From UBA11524 sp051883695 (GTDB lineage Bacteria > Bacillota > Clostridia > Christensenellales > Aristaeellaceae): a stretch of DNA of 46,872 nucleotides. Numbering within the stretch: position 1 is the first letter of the stretch; each line of letters starts with the position of its first letter. The stretch is from the NCBI GenBank assembly GCA_051883695.1, contig JBJEUF010000093.1, positions 1 through 46,872 of the forward strand. Direction: 5' to 3'. The position numbers and the translations under genes were made by a program. Positions 16,841 to 25,800 of the stretch are shown piece by piece. Under the pieces are notes generated by a model that did no database searches, was not told the DNA's origin, and worked only from the letters and a program-made list of their open reading frames with translations.

Positions 16841-19800
16841 ATGAGAAGGTTTGGCGGAAACAAGCTGCGGCAGCTGATGGGGACGGTGCTGTCCCTGCTG
16901 ATGCTGCTGGCGGTCGTGCCTGCATCTGCGCAGACGCCCGGCTGGGAGAACGTGACGGTCAGCGTCATCTGGACCGATGCGTCCGGGAACAGGTGGGAAA
17001 CGCCTGCGGTGAGCGTTCCGGAGGAATACGGGGTCAGCCACGGCTGGTGGGTCACGCTGCCGCCGGAGTACCTCGGCTCGACGCTGGAATTGCAGATTCT
17101 GCACGAGAATCCGGCGTACACCTACTGGCTGAATGACTTCACCCTGCAGCTGTACTGGTCTGCCCAGATCAACGCGCAGGATCTGTCGGACGCCTACGCG
17201 CAGTATGTCGGCTACAGCGAGAACGGGGTCATGCAGACCTTTCAGATGCAGGATTGCATGAAGCTGTATCTGTCCACGCTGCAGCCGCCCTTTGAGGTGG
17301 ACGCGGCGGAGGGCACGACCGGGGAAGCGATCCTCCTGCCCGGCGGGTCGGGGGACCATGCGGCGGTGGCTCCCGTGGAGCCTGACACATCCTTTGACGC
17401 GCAGGTGTCGGTTCCCGTGTACTACCGCTATGAGAACGGCCAGACCATTGACATGACCGAAACGATCCTCGGCGTCGGTACGCACACCGTCTGGCCGGAG
17501 AGCCCCATGGTCGGCGGTCTGGAGCTGGTCGGTGATCCCTATGGGACGGTCACGGTGTATGCGGATGGCCGTGTGAGCGTGAACGAGGTGGTTTTCACCT
17601 ACCGCGAACCCTATGTGGCGCCGGCGGAGGCGACCCTCCAGGTGCAGTATGTGCATGAGGACGGCTGGCTGATCGACCAGCAGACGAAAACGCTGAGCGA
17701 GGGAACGCATACCATCCGACCGGAAAGCAGCCTGACCGGCGGCTATGAGCTGACCAGCGACGGCGCGGTGACCGTGACGGTGGATGCGTACGGCGGCACG
17801 AGCACCGCCAGCGTGACGTTCTACTACCGGGATGCCTATGTGGCGCCGGCGGAGGCGACCCTCCAGGTGCAGTATGTGCATGAGGATGGCTGGCTGATCG
17901 ACCAGCAGACGAAAACGCTGAGCGAGGGAACGCATACTATCCGACCGGAAAGCAGCCTGACCGGCGGCTATGAGCTGACCAGCGACGGCGCGGTGACCGT
18001 GACGGTGGATGCGTACGGCGGCACGAGCACCGCCAGCGTGACGTTCTACTACCGGGACGCCTATGTGGCGCCGGTGATGGGCCGTGTCACCGTGATTCAC
18101 CAGGAGCGCGGCGGGGCTGTCATTGAGGAGCGCACCGAGGTGCTGGAGCAGGGCGAGCACGTGATTGCGGCGTCCTTTACCCACTACGGCAGTCTGGAAC
18201 TTGTGGGTGATATTTCTGTCCGGGTGTCTGTGGATGGCAATGGCAACGTCAGCCCGAATCCCGTCGTGTTCACCTACGAGCTGGAGACGACGATGGTGAG
18301 GGTGGAATACTTCGACACGATGGGCAACAAGATTGCCACGGATACCGTCGCGCAGCTGCCAGCCGGTACGTACAGGATCACGCCCGAGCCGACGGATCTC
18401 CCGGCGGGGTATGAGCTGGTTTCGGACGAGGTGATCCAGGTCAACGTCTATCCTGACGGCAGCTACAGCCCGTCGGAAATCTCCTTCTGGTATCGCCCGG
18501 CGGTTACGGAGACGGAGAAGCCGACCTCCACCCCGACGGCAACGCCGACCTCCGCGCCGAAGCAGGCGGAGGTTGTCATTCAGTATTTCGACCTGTCCTA
18601 CAATGAGGTCGCGTCGCGCCAGACGATGACGCTCTCCGAGGGCACGCACTGGATTCAGGCAAACCCGGTCAACCTGGCTGCGGGGTATGAGCTGATCTCC
18701 GATGCGGCGATTGCCGTCACCGTGTACGCGGACGGCACCTACAGCCCGGAGGAAATCTCCTTCATCTATGCGCAGGCGATTGTGGAGGCGGTCACTCCCA
18801 CGCCCTCTGTGACGGAGTCCACCGCCAGCATCATCGTGCGCTACCTGGATTCCCGGGGAAACGCCATCGCGCAGGAGCAGACCGTAGAGCTTGTCAACGG
18901 AACGAACGTCGTTGCCCCGGACATGGCGCACGTCCCGGCGGGCTATGAGATTTTTGAGGGAATGCCGACTTCCGTGACGGTTCAGGTCACCGGCGGGCGC
19001 CCCAACCAGCAGACGGTCAGCTTCTATTTTGCGCAGATCAAGCAGACGACAACCTTCTATCCGGTGACGATCTACTATTACGATACCTATGGCCACGCAA
19101 TCGCCACGGCCCAGACAAAGCAGCTGGAGCCCGGCACGCACTGGATTGAGCCGCAGCCCGTCGATTTGCCTGCGGGCTATGAGCTGGCCTCGGAGGCCGG
19201 ATTCACCCTGACGGTGGCGGCAGACGGCTCCCTCGACCGCGCTGCGGAGGACGTGGCCTTCTGGTACAGCCCGGTGCAGACTGCCCCGAAGACGGCGACG
19301 GTCAGCATACAGTATGTGGACAGCAACGGACGGGTGCTTGCCGGTACCTTCCTGCAGGAGCTGACGGGCGGGCAGACCCACACGCTGCAGCCCGAACCGA
19401 GCCTTGTTCCCGAGGGGTATGATCCTGCGTCGGCCAAGGCTGTCGAGGTCGTTGTGTCCCAGAGCGGCTATGCGCAGCCGTCGAACGTGCAGTTCACCCT
19501 GGAGCTGATGAAGGATACCGCGGTCATTCCGGCTGGACAGGAAATCGCCCGATACGGCGTGGTCAACGGCGTTGACGTGGCGTTCCGCACCGAGCCGAGC
19601 ACCGCCAACGGCAACAAGACCATCATCTTCCGCGCGAAGAAGGGCAGCAGCGTCTATATGGTTGCCTCGGAGTACAATGACAAGGGCGAACTGTGGACGA
19701 AGGTCATCATCGACGGCCGTCAGGGCTACATGCAGACGAAGTTCATCGACATGCTGACCCAGAAGGCCAGCGAGGTCTATGCCCAGTCCGTCGGCGCGAC

Positions 19801-21541
19801 GCCGGTTCCCACCATGACCCCTGTCCCGACGGCTACGCCGACCGAGCAGATTGTGGAGGTCATCACGCCTGCGCCCTCGACGGCGGCGCCCTATGCGGGA
19901 TACGCGATGACCATCTCCTTTGCGCCGCTGCGCACGGGGATGAACGCTGGGGACGAGACGCTGCAGTATCTCGACATCAGCGAGCTTGTGATTGTCAGGA
20001 CCCAGCTGCAGAACGCGTCCACCGGCATCAGCTGGAGCCTTGTGCAGACGCTTGGCGGCGTAAGCGGCTATGTGGAGACGTCCAGGCTCCAGCCGATCAG
20101 CGAATCCGAAGCTGCGTATCTCATGAAGCTCTGGCAGCAGCAGAACGCCACGCCGGTGCCGACGGTGCTGGTGACCAACACGCCCGAGCCCGAGCAGCAG
20201 CAGGGGTATGCCTACACCGTTACCGACGGTGTGCCCTTCCGGCAGATGCCCAGCGAGCAGAGCCGCGTCATTGATTACCTGCCTGTGGGGACGGTGGCCT
20301 ATATTTCCGGGCAGACCTATTCCGGCGGCAGAACCTGGCACAGCGTGGCCGTGAACGGCGAATGGGGCTATATCCGGGAGGACATGATCCGCCTGATGAG
20401 CCTTGCGGAGGAGGATGCGTACCTGAACAGCCTCTACGCAACGCCGACGCCGACGCTGGCCACGACCAATCGCCCCTATGACGAGTCGGGCCTGTCAAGC
20501 TACGGCTATGTGGATATCAGCGCTTCAAGCTCTGTCAATTTCCGGGAAAGCGCCTCCAAGCAGTCCAGAAAGCTGGGCGAGCTGAAGCAGTATGCGATGT
20601 GCCTGGTGCTGGATACCAAATCCGTGAACGGTGCCACATGGTACTATGTGGACTACGGCGGAACGCAGGGGTATATCCACGGAGATTACTTCAAGCACAT
20701 GACAATCCGCGAATACAAGGACTTCCTGAGCAACGGCCTGTATGAGCAGGGGATCCGGAACAACAGCAGCTCGAAGCCGACGGGCGATCTGTCCGGCGGC
20801 GTGACGGTGCCTTCCGTGGAGGATCAGATTGCCGGCAGCGATGACGACTTCAAATTTGAGTTCTCCGAGTTCGTGTCGCCGGTGACGCCGATTCCCAACA
20901 TTGTGCCGACGGCCACCCCGACGCTGGAGCCGATCCTGCTTCCCGGACAGATCGGGACGCCGGAACCGACCGATCGGCTGACGGGCTCCGGCGGCATGGG
21001 GACAGGGAATAACGCTTCCGACCTGGCAATGCCGGAGAACAGTTCCGGCATCCTATATCCCGCGGCGGATCAGTCCGGCGGCGGAAGCGGGATTGTATGG
21101 ATCATCGTGATTGCGCTGCTGCTTGTGGCGGGCGGCGGAGCGGTTGTCTTTGTGCAGCATCAGCGCAAGCGCCGCAGGATGGCGTTGCGTGCCGCGCAGC
21201 GCCGTGCGCAGGCGGCCAGAAGCAGCCAGCAGCGTCCGTATGGCGCGCAGCCGCAGAACCGGACCGGTGTGTATCCTCAGCAATCGACCTATCAGTCCGC
21301 CTTCCCGCAGAACCAGTACGCACGGCAGACGCAGGCGAACGGCCAGCAGATGCGCAGAGCCTCCGGTTATGATGCGGCGCAAACCGATGAGAGCCGTCCC
21401 TATGCGAGAAAGGCGGATGGCGCAAATTCCGGCGCAGCGCAGCCAACCGCTGAAACCCAGCGCAAGCCCGGAAGGCGAACCGCTTACCAGCAGGCGCTGG
21501 CAGAACAAAACCGGAATGGCAAGAAGGACGAAGATCAATAA
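16841..21541 (+). CDS. Large surface protein: MucBP-like repeats, SH3-like repeats, TM, basic tail
   Basis: A 1566-residue exported protein behind AAGGAGG. A signal peptide ends at ASA|Q (residue 30). A unique region covers about 31-185, then nine ~70-75-residue MucBP-like beta repeats (about 186-905) of the form VxYxDxxGxxIA...LPAGTYxIxP...GYELxSD...VSFxY. Four SH3-like repeats follow (about 900-970, 1020-1086, 1122-1187, 1221-1288), each ending in a GYV/GYI strand, with TPTATPT linkers between some. A membrane helix lies near 1416-1436, followed by KRRRM and a ~125-residue Arg/Gln/Ala-rich cytoplasmic tail. There is no LPxTG signal, so it is held by the membrane helix. A role in binding wall glycan or host mucin, or sensing the envelope, is inferred. 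Confidence 0.85.
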   Translation: MRRFGGNKLRQLMGTVLSLLMLLAVVPASAQTPGWENVTVSVIWTDASGNRWETPAVSVPEEYGVSHGWWVTLPPEYLGSTLELQILHENPAYTYWLNDFTLQLYWSAQINAQDLSDAYAQYVGYSENGVMQTFQMQDCMKLYLSTLQPPFEVDAAEGTTGEAILLPGGSGDHAAVAPVEPDTSFDAQVSVPVYYRYENGQTIDMTETILGVGTHTVWPESPMVGGLELVGDPYGTVTVYADGRVSVNEVVFTYREPYVAPAEATLQVQYVHEDGWLIDQQTKTLSEGTHTIRPESSLTGGYELTSDGAVTVTVDAYGGTSTASVTFYYRDAYVAPAEATLQVQYVHEDGWLIDQQTKTLSEGTHTIRPESSLTGGYELTSDGAVTVTVDAYGGTSTASVTFYYRDAYVAPVMGRVTVIHQERGGAVIEERTEVLEQGEHVIAASFTHYGSLELVGDISVRVSVDGNGNVSPNPVVFTYELETTMVRVEYFDTMGNKIATDTVAQLPAGTYRITPEPTDLPAGYELVSDEVIQVNVYPDGSYSPSEISFWYRPAVTETEKPTSTPTATPTSAPKQAEVVIQYFDLSYNEVASRQTMTLSEGTHWIQANPVNLAAGYELISDAAIAVTVYADGTYSPEEISFIYAQAIVEAVTPTPSVTESTASIIVRYLDSRGNAIAQEQTVELVNGTNVVAPDMAHVPAGYEIFEGMPTSVTVQVTGGRPNQQTVSFYFAQIKQTTTFYPVTIYYYDTYGHAIATAQTKQLEPGTHWIEPQPVDLPAGYELASEAGFTLTVAADGSLDRAAEDVAFWYSPVQTAPKTATVSIQYVDSNGRVLAGTFLQELTGGQTHTLQPEPSLVPEGYDPASAKAVEVVVSQSGYAQPSNVQFTLELMKDTAVIPAGQEIARYGVVNGVDVAFRTEPSTANGNKTIIFRAKKGSSVYMVASEYNDKGELWTKVIIDGRQGYMQTKFIDMLTQKASEVYAQSVGATPVPTMTPVPTATPTEQIVEVITPAPSTAAPYAGYAMTISFAPLRTGMNAGDETLQYLDISELVIVRTQLQNASTGISWSLVQTLGGVSGYVETSRLQPISESEAAYLMKLWQQQNATPVPTVLVTNTPEPEQQQGYAYTVTDGVPFRQMPSEQSRVIDYLPVGTVAYISGQTYSGGRTWHSVAVNGEWGYIREDMIRLMSLAEEDAYLNSLYATPTPTLATTNRPYDESGLSSYGYVDISASSSVNFRESASKQSRKLGELKQYAMCLVLDTKSVNGATWYYVDYGGTQGYIHGDYFKHMTIREYKDFLSNGLYEQGIRNNSSSKPTGDLSGGVTVPSVEDQIAGSDDDFKFEFSEFVSPVTPIPNIVPTATPTLEPILLPGQIGTPEPTDRLTGSGGMGTGNNASDLAMPENSSGILYPAADQSGGGSGIVWIIVIALLLVAGGGAVVFVQHQRKRRRMALRAAQRRAQAARSSQQRPYGAQPQNRTGVYPQQSTYQSAFPQNQYARQTQANGQQMRRASGYDAAQTDESRPYARKADGANSGAAQPTAETQRKPGRRTAYQQALAEQNRNGKKDEDQ
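17612..18061 (+). repeat. 225-bp tandem duplication inside the MucBP-SH3 gene
   Basis: Two adjacent 225-base units (17612-17836, 17837-18061) encode the same 75 residues, beginning YVAPAEATLQVQYVHEDGW. The three base differences noticed are all silent. They are repeats 2 and 3 of the MucBP-like array. Confidence 0.92.
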
Positions 21542-21563
21542 TCCCATCTACCCATGAAATGGG

Positions 21564-21596
21564 CCGGACGGCAGGTGATGCTGTCCGGTCATTTTT
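21564..21596 (+). terminator. Terminator after the MucBP-SH3 gene
   Basis: CCGGAC and GTCCGG arms with an inner GCA/TGC pair form a hairpin at 21564-21588, followed by TTTTT at 21592-21596. It separates this gene from the pilus operon. Confidence 0.8.
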
Positions 21597-21797
21597 GTTG
21601 GGAAAAGCAATACAGACCGAAAGTCTGTATAGCGGAAATGCCTATAGACCAGGATTCTGCGAATGCCGGATACGAAACGGACCGGGATTGGTTACATGCC
21701 GGTGAAATGGCTTGAAGCACTGTCATAACACCTGTGAAACACGTGTGTCGAATCTTCAGGAATGCAGGAAAATGCAAGGGATTTCGCACTTTCTCTA
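21597..21797. other. Non-coding stretch upstream of the pilus promoter
   Basis: No convincing gene is seen. A perfect 8-bp inverted repeat, ATACAGAC/GTCTGTAT with a 5-base CGAAA loop, lies at 21610-21630, and the hexamer CACGTG lies near 21740. Either could be a regulator site or part of a small RNA. An open frame from 21734 runs into the next gene but has no ribosome site at that start. Confidence 0.5.
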
Positions 21798-21826
21798 TTG
21801 ACAAAGCTGGAAGGTTGTGGCACAAT
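21798..21826 (+). promoter_or_regulatory. Promoter of the pilus operon
   Basis: A perfect TTGACA (21798-21803), a 17-base spacer and CACAAT (21821-21826). The predicted leader to ATG 21908 is about 75 bases. No other strong promoter was found before the sortase genes, so this one may drive about 21.6 kb. Confidence 0.65.
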
Positions 21827-21907
21827 AAGGACAAGCATAGAGGGCGTTTCTATGTATGCATTTCTATGCGCGTCATACGCAGGAACGTCCGGGCATTGGA
21901 GGAAAAG

Positions 21908-22234
21908 ATGGCGGATAAGGATTTTCGGAGACTGAGCAAGACGGATCTGCTGGAGCTGCTGATCGAACAGGGCCGGGAGAACCTGGCGCTGAAGGCGCGG
22001 CTGGAGGAGGCAGAGGCAGAGCTTGCGCAGCGGAAGCTTCAGATAAAGGAAAGCGGCTCCATTGCGGAGGCGGCGCTGAAGCTCACGGGGGTCTTTGAAT
22101 CTGCCCAGAAAGCCATTGACCTTTACCGGGAGAACTGCGAACGGCAATGCCGGGAAATGGTTGAGGAAGCAAAACGTCAGGCGGCGGCTATCCGGGCGGG
22201 AACGTCGGCTGAAGAAAGGGAGGGCGGGAAATGA
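21908..22234 (+). CDS. Small coiled-coil protein at head of pilus operon
   Basis: A 108-residue, charged, helical cytosolic protein. It begins MADKDFRRLSKTDLLELLIEQ, and heptad-like Leu/Ala/Glu spacing runs through LALKARLEEAEAELAQRKL and then FESAQKAIDLYRENCERQC. No catalytic motif or membrane segment is seen. GGAGG lies 5 bases before ATG 21908. Its stop overlaps the signal peptidase start by ATGA. From memory, similar short coiled-coil proteins sit beside signal peptidases in other Firmicute surface-protein loci, but their role is unknown; an assembly or regulatory partner at the membrane is an inference. Confidence 0.75.
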   Translation: MADKDFRRLSKTDLLELLIEQGRENLALKARLEEAEAELAQRKLQIKESGSIAEAALKLTGVFESAQKAIDLYRENCERQCREMVEEAKRQAAAIRAGTSAEEREGGK

Positions 22235-22806
22235 AGAACGGCGAAAAGCCGTCCGTCGATCAGCTTGAGGGGATGCTGAGGTCTGCAAGGCACGCCAGCA
22301 GCTACAGCAAAGCACTCAGGAGCACGATCTACTCGCTGCTGGTTGTCGCGGCGATCGCGATCCTTGTTGCGACGCTGGTGATGCCGATTCTTCACATCTC
22401 CGGTTCCTCCATGACCCCGGTGATCGGCGACGGCGATATTGCCGCGGTGATCAGGGGCACGAAGTTTGAACGGGGAGATGTCATCGCGTTCTATTACAGC
22501 AACAAGGTGCTGGTGAAGCGCGTGATCGCCTTTGAGGGAGAATGGGTCAACATCGACAACAACGGTCGCGTGTACATCAACGGCGAGCTGCTCGACGAAC
22601 CCTATCTGACGGAGTTTGCAAAGGGAAACTGTGATATCAGGCTGCCGTATCAGGTGCCGGATGGCAGGATATTTGTGATGGGGGATCACCGGTCAACCTC
22701 ACAGGACAGCCGAAGTCAGATCATCGGTGCGGTTTCTGAGGACATGATCATCGGAAAGATCGTCCTGAGGGTATGGCCGCTGAACAAGTTTGGTGTTATC
22801 AAATGA
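22231..22806 (+). CDS. lepB: Type I signal peptidase (pilus-locus copy)
   Basis: A 191-residue membrane protease that removes signal peptides from secreted proteins. One N-terminal helix (about 32-52) leads to box B with ISGSSMTPVI, nucleophile Ser60, and box D VLVKRVIA, general base Lys96. Box E is VMGDHRSTSQDSR. The Ser-Lys pair shows it is the bacterial type rather than the Ser-His SipW type. Being embedded between the coiled-coil gene and the giant adhesin suggests it serves the pilus proteins, as dedicated signal peptidases do in some Gram-positive pilus islands. It starts by ATGA overlap with the preceding gene. Confidence 0.93.
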   Translation: MKNGEKPSVDQLEGMLRSARHASSYSKALRSTIYSLLVVAAIAILVATLVMPILHISGSSMTPVIGDGDIAAVIRGTKFERGDVIAFYYSNKVLVKRVIAFEGEWVNIDNNGRVYINGELLDEPYLTEFAKGNCDIRLPYQVPDGRIFVMGDHRSTSQDSRSQIIGAVSEDMIIGKIVLRVWPLNKFGVIK

Positions 22807-22859
22807 GAACAGGAACAATCGTGAACCGGATTTCCGTAAGAGAGGAGGCTTGAAGCACA

Positions 22860-25800
22860 GTGAGAGAAGAAATGTTGCAGCGTGCGGAGGAATATCTGGC
22901 ACGCCGGAAGCAGCGGATGCGGATGCTTCGGGCATTTACTGCAATGGCGCTTGTGGTCGCCATGATGACTTCTTATGTCCTGATGCTGCCTGGCCTGACG
23001 ATGCAGTCCGAGGCTTATTGCGGTCTGGAGGAGCATGTCCACGACCAGAGCTGCTACACGCTGGAGCTGATCTGCGGGGAGGAGGAGCGCGAGCCTTCCC
23101 AGACCGTGGTCAAGATGCTGCAGTGTTCGTTCAAGCCGCATGAGCACACCGATGCGTGCCGTGCGCCTGACGGCAGCATTGGCTGCGGTGTTTCCACTTC
23201 CTATTGGCATACCCACACGGCGGAGTGCTACGACGAAACCGGTGCGCTGGTGTGCCTGCTTGTCAGCAATCCCAAGCATGTCCACACGGATGCGTGCTAT
23301 GAGCGGGTTGCGGAGCTCGTGTGCACCCTGGAGGAATCCGCCGGGCACGTGCATGACGCGTCCTGCTACGGCCTTGACCGCAGCCACGCGGTGTGCGGCC
23401 TGGAGGAATCTGCCGGTCATGTCCACACGGATGCCTGCATGGTGACGACCCGGCGTCTCGTCTGTGACGAGCCGGAAGCCACCTCGACCGATCTGGGCGG
23501 ACATGTCCACACGGACGCCTGCTATGCTGAGGAGACGAGCCTCGGCTGCGGTCTGGCAGAGGGCGAAGGCGCACATACGCACACGGATGCCTGCTATCCT
23601 GTCAGCACAGAACCGACTTGCGGTCTGGAAAGCGGCGAAGGCGGTCATACCCATGGGGAAGGCTGCTACACCTACAGCCGTGGCGAGCTGACCTGCAGCC
23701 TGCTGCATACGCATACCAGCTCCTGCTACGATCCCGAGACGGGCTACTGCATCTGCGGCAAGGTCTATCTGATTGAGCACAACCACAGTGCTTACTGCCT
23801 CCGCAATGTGACGGCCATTGATGAGGGCCACGCCCATACGGATGCCTGCTATCAAAAGAATTACACCTGCACCAAGCCGGAGCATACGCATGACACGGCC
23901 TGCTATGAGGCGCCTGTGTCGCCCGAAACGCCTGATCCGGTCGAAACTCCCGTTGTAACGGAAACAACCGCTCCGACAGCCGGACCCACTGCTGAGCCGA
24001 CAGCTGAGCCCAGCGCCGAGCCTACGGACGAGCCGACTGCTGAGCCTACGGGCGAGCCTACGGCTGATCCCACTGCTGAGCCGACAGCTGAGCCCAGCGC
24101 CGAGCCTACGGCTGACCCCACTGCTGAGCCGACAGCTGAGCCCAGCGCCGAGCCTACGGACGAGCCGACTGCTGAGCCTACGGACGAGCCCACGGCTGAC
24201 CCCACTGCTGAACCGACAGCCGAGCCCAGCGCCGAGCCTACGGACGAGCCGACAGCTGAGCCGACCGACGAGCCCACGGCTGCTCCCACGACTGAGCCTG
24301 CAGACGAGCCGACCCAGAATCCCGACGCGCCTGTGACGGGGGCCTTGCTCTGTGGCCTGGAGGAGCATATCCACAGCGATGCGTGCTATGAGAATGGCGT
24401 ACAGACTTGCGGTCTGTTTGAGCATGTCCACAGCAACGACTGCTACTACTGCTGCGGCGAGCTGGAGCACAACCACAGCACGGATTACGACGGCGGCGAT
24501 CCTCTGACGCTTGGCTATGAGGAACACGTGCATGAAAACGGCTGCTATGACGAGGAGGGTAACCTTGTCTGCGACCATGCCGTGCATATCCATACGGCAG
24601 CCTGTCTGGTGGCGACGGCCCGTGCCGCAACGGATGACCGTGCGGATTTCTCCCCCTATATTGCGGCAAGCAAGAACGATCAGGCGAATGGTGTGACCAT
24701 CAAGCCTGGCACGAGCGTAGAATATAATGAAGAAACGGGGGATTTCTCCGCTTCCCTGCAGATGAGCTTCGCCATTCCGAACTACGTCCTGAAGGGCTAC
24801 GGCGGCGGATGGGTATGGACATGGTGGGGCTGGGTATGGGATCCCGGCGCAGCGCCGGTCACCAGCTTCTACTATGAGCTGCCCGACTCGATCAAGGTTC
24901 TGCCGGAGATGCTGAACACGCAGTTCCCCATCAAGAGCGCGAGCGGTACGACACAGGGTTCGTTCCAGATCGTTGAGGAGAACGGCAGGTACATCCTTCT
25001 GATTGACTTCCTCGACAGCTATGTCAAGAAGCTCACCACAGGCAATTCCAGACCCGGTACGCCGGTGAGAAACACGCCCTATTCGCAGGGTTCGCTGTAT
25101 TTCTCCTGCCTGATCGACAGCTCCGCCATGGATGAGGACGGCGTGATCAGGGAGGATTTCACCTGGGACGATACGCTGATCGTGTATCCGGACGATATTG
25201 AGTATCCCGACGGTGAAACGTACCTGCACCAGCTGAGCACCGAAAAGTCGGGTCAGTATGTCATTGAGGGCAACAAGCTCCGCTACACGGTCAAGGTGTC
25301 CAGTACGAAGGGCACCCCTGACATGATTACCATGGCGGATGTGATGACGCTGCCCAAGGACGGAAATGGCAATCCGCTCTTTGACAGCACAACGGCGCAG
25401 GTTGTCTCTGTCAACGGCTATGTTGAGGCGCAGAACGCCTGGGGCAGCTGGGAGAAGGCCGGCAGCACGGAGACGACCTATACGGCGGGCAGCAGCGCGA
25501 CCGGCTCCAACTACACCGTAACGGCTTCTGCGAACTCCGATCAGGCGAACCTGAACGTTGGTCTGCCCAAGATCGACAAGCCTGCCGATGGCACCCGCTA
25601 CACCTACGAGGTCACCTATGAGGTGGAGCTGTCCCCGAAGCAGCTTGAATATGCGGCGAGCTTCAGCAATACCGTCAAGGTCAAGTCCGAGAAGCAGGGC
25701 GGCGACAAGCTCGAGGTCGAGGCGAATGCCAACATCTATGTTACCAAGACCATGCTGCAGAAGGGCGGCAAGTTTGACGAGAACACCGGAAAGCTCCACT

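Noticed and set aside
16610..20341. 1243-codon minus-strand frame opposite the MucBP-SH3 gene
   Set aside because: It is an antisense shadow of a gene with signal peptide, repeats and membrane helix; its product is His/Arg-rich with no recognisable domain.
20940..21541. Possible LPxTG sorting signal at the end of the MucBP-SH3 protein
   Set aside because: LLPGQIGTP near residue 1366 does not fit LPxTG and lies about 50 residues before the membrane helix; the long tail after the helix also does not fit a sorting signal.
21734..21907. N-terminal extension of the coiled-coil protein
   Set aside because: That start lies upstream of the predicted promoter and has no ribosome site; GGAGG precedes ATG 21908.
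23950..24320. Tandem repeats that could suggest a CRISPR array
   Set aside because: The repeats are short, degenerate, in frame and encode a Pro/Thr linker; there are no unique spacers or cas genes.
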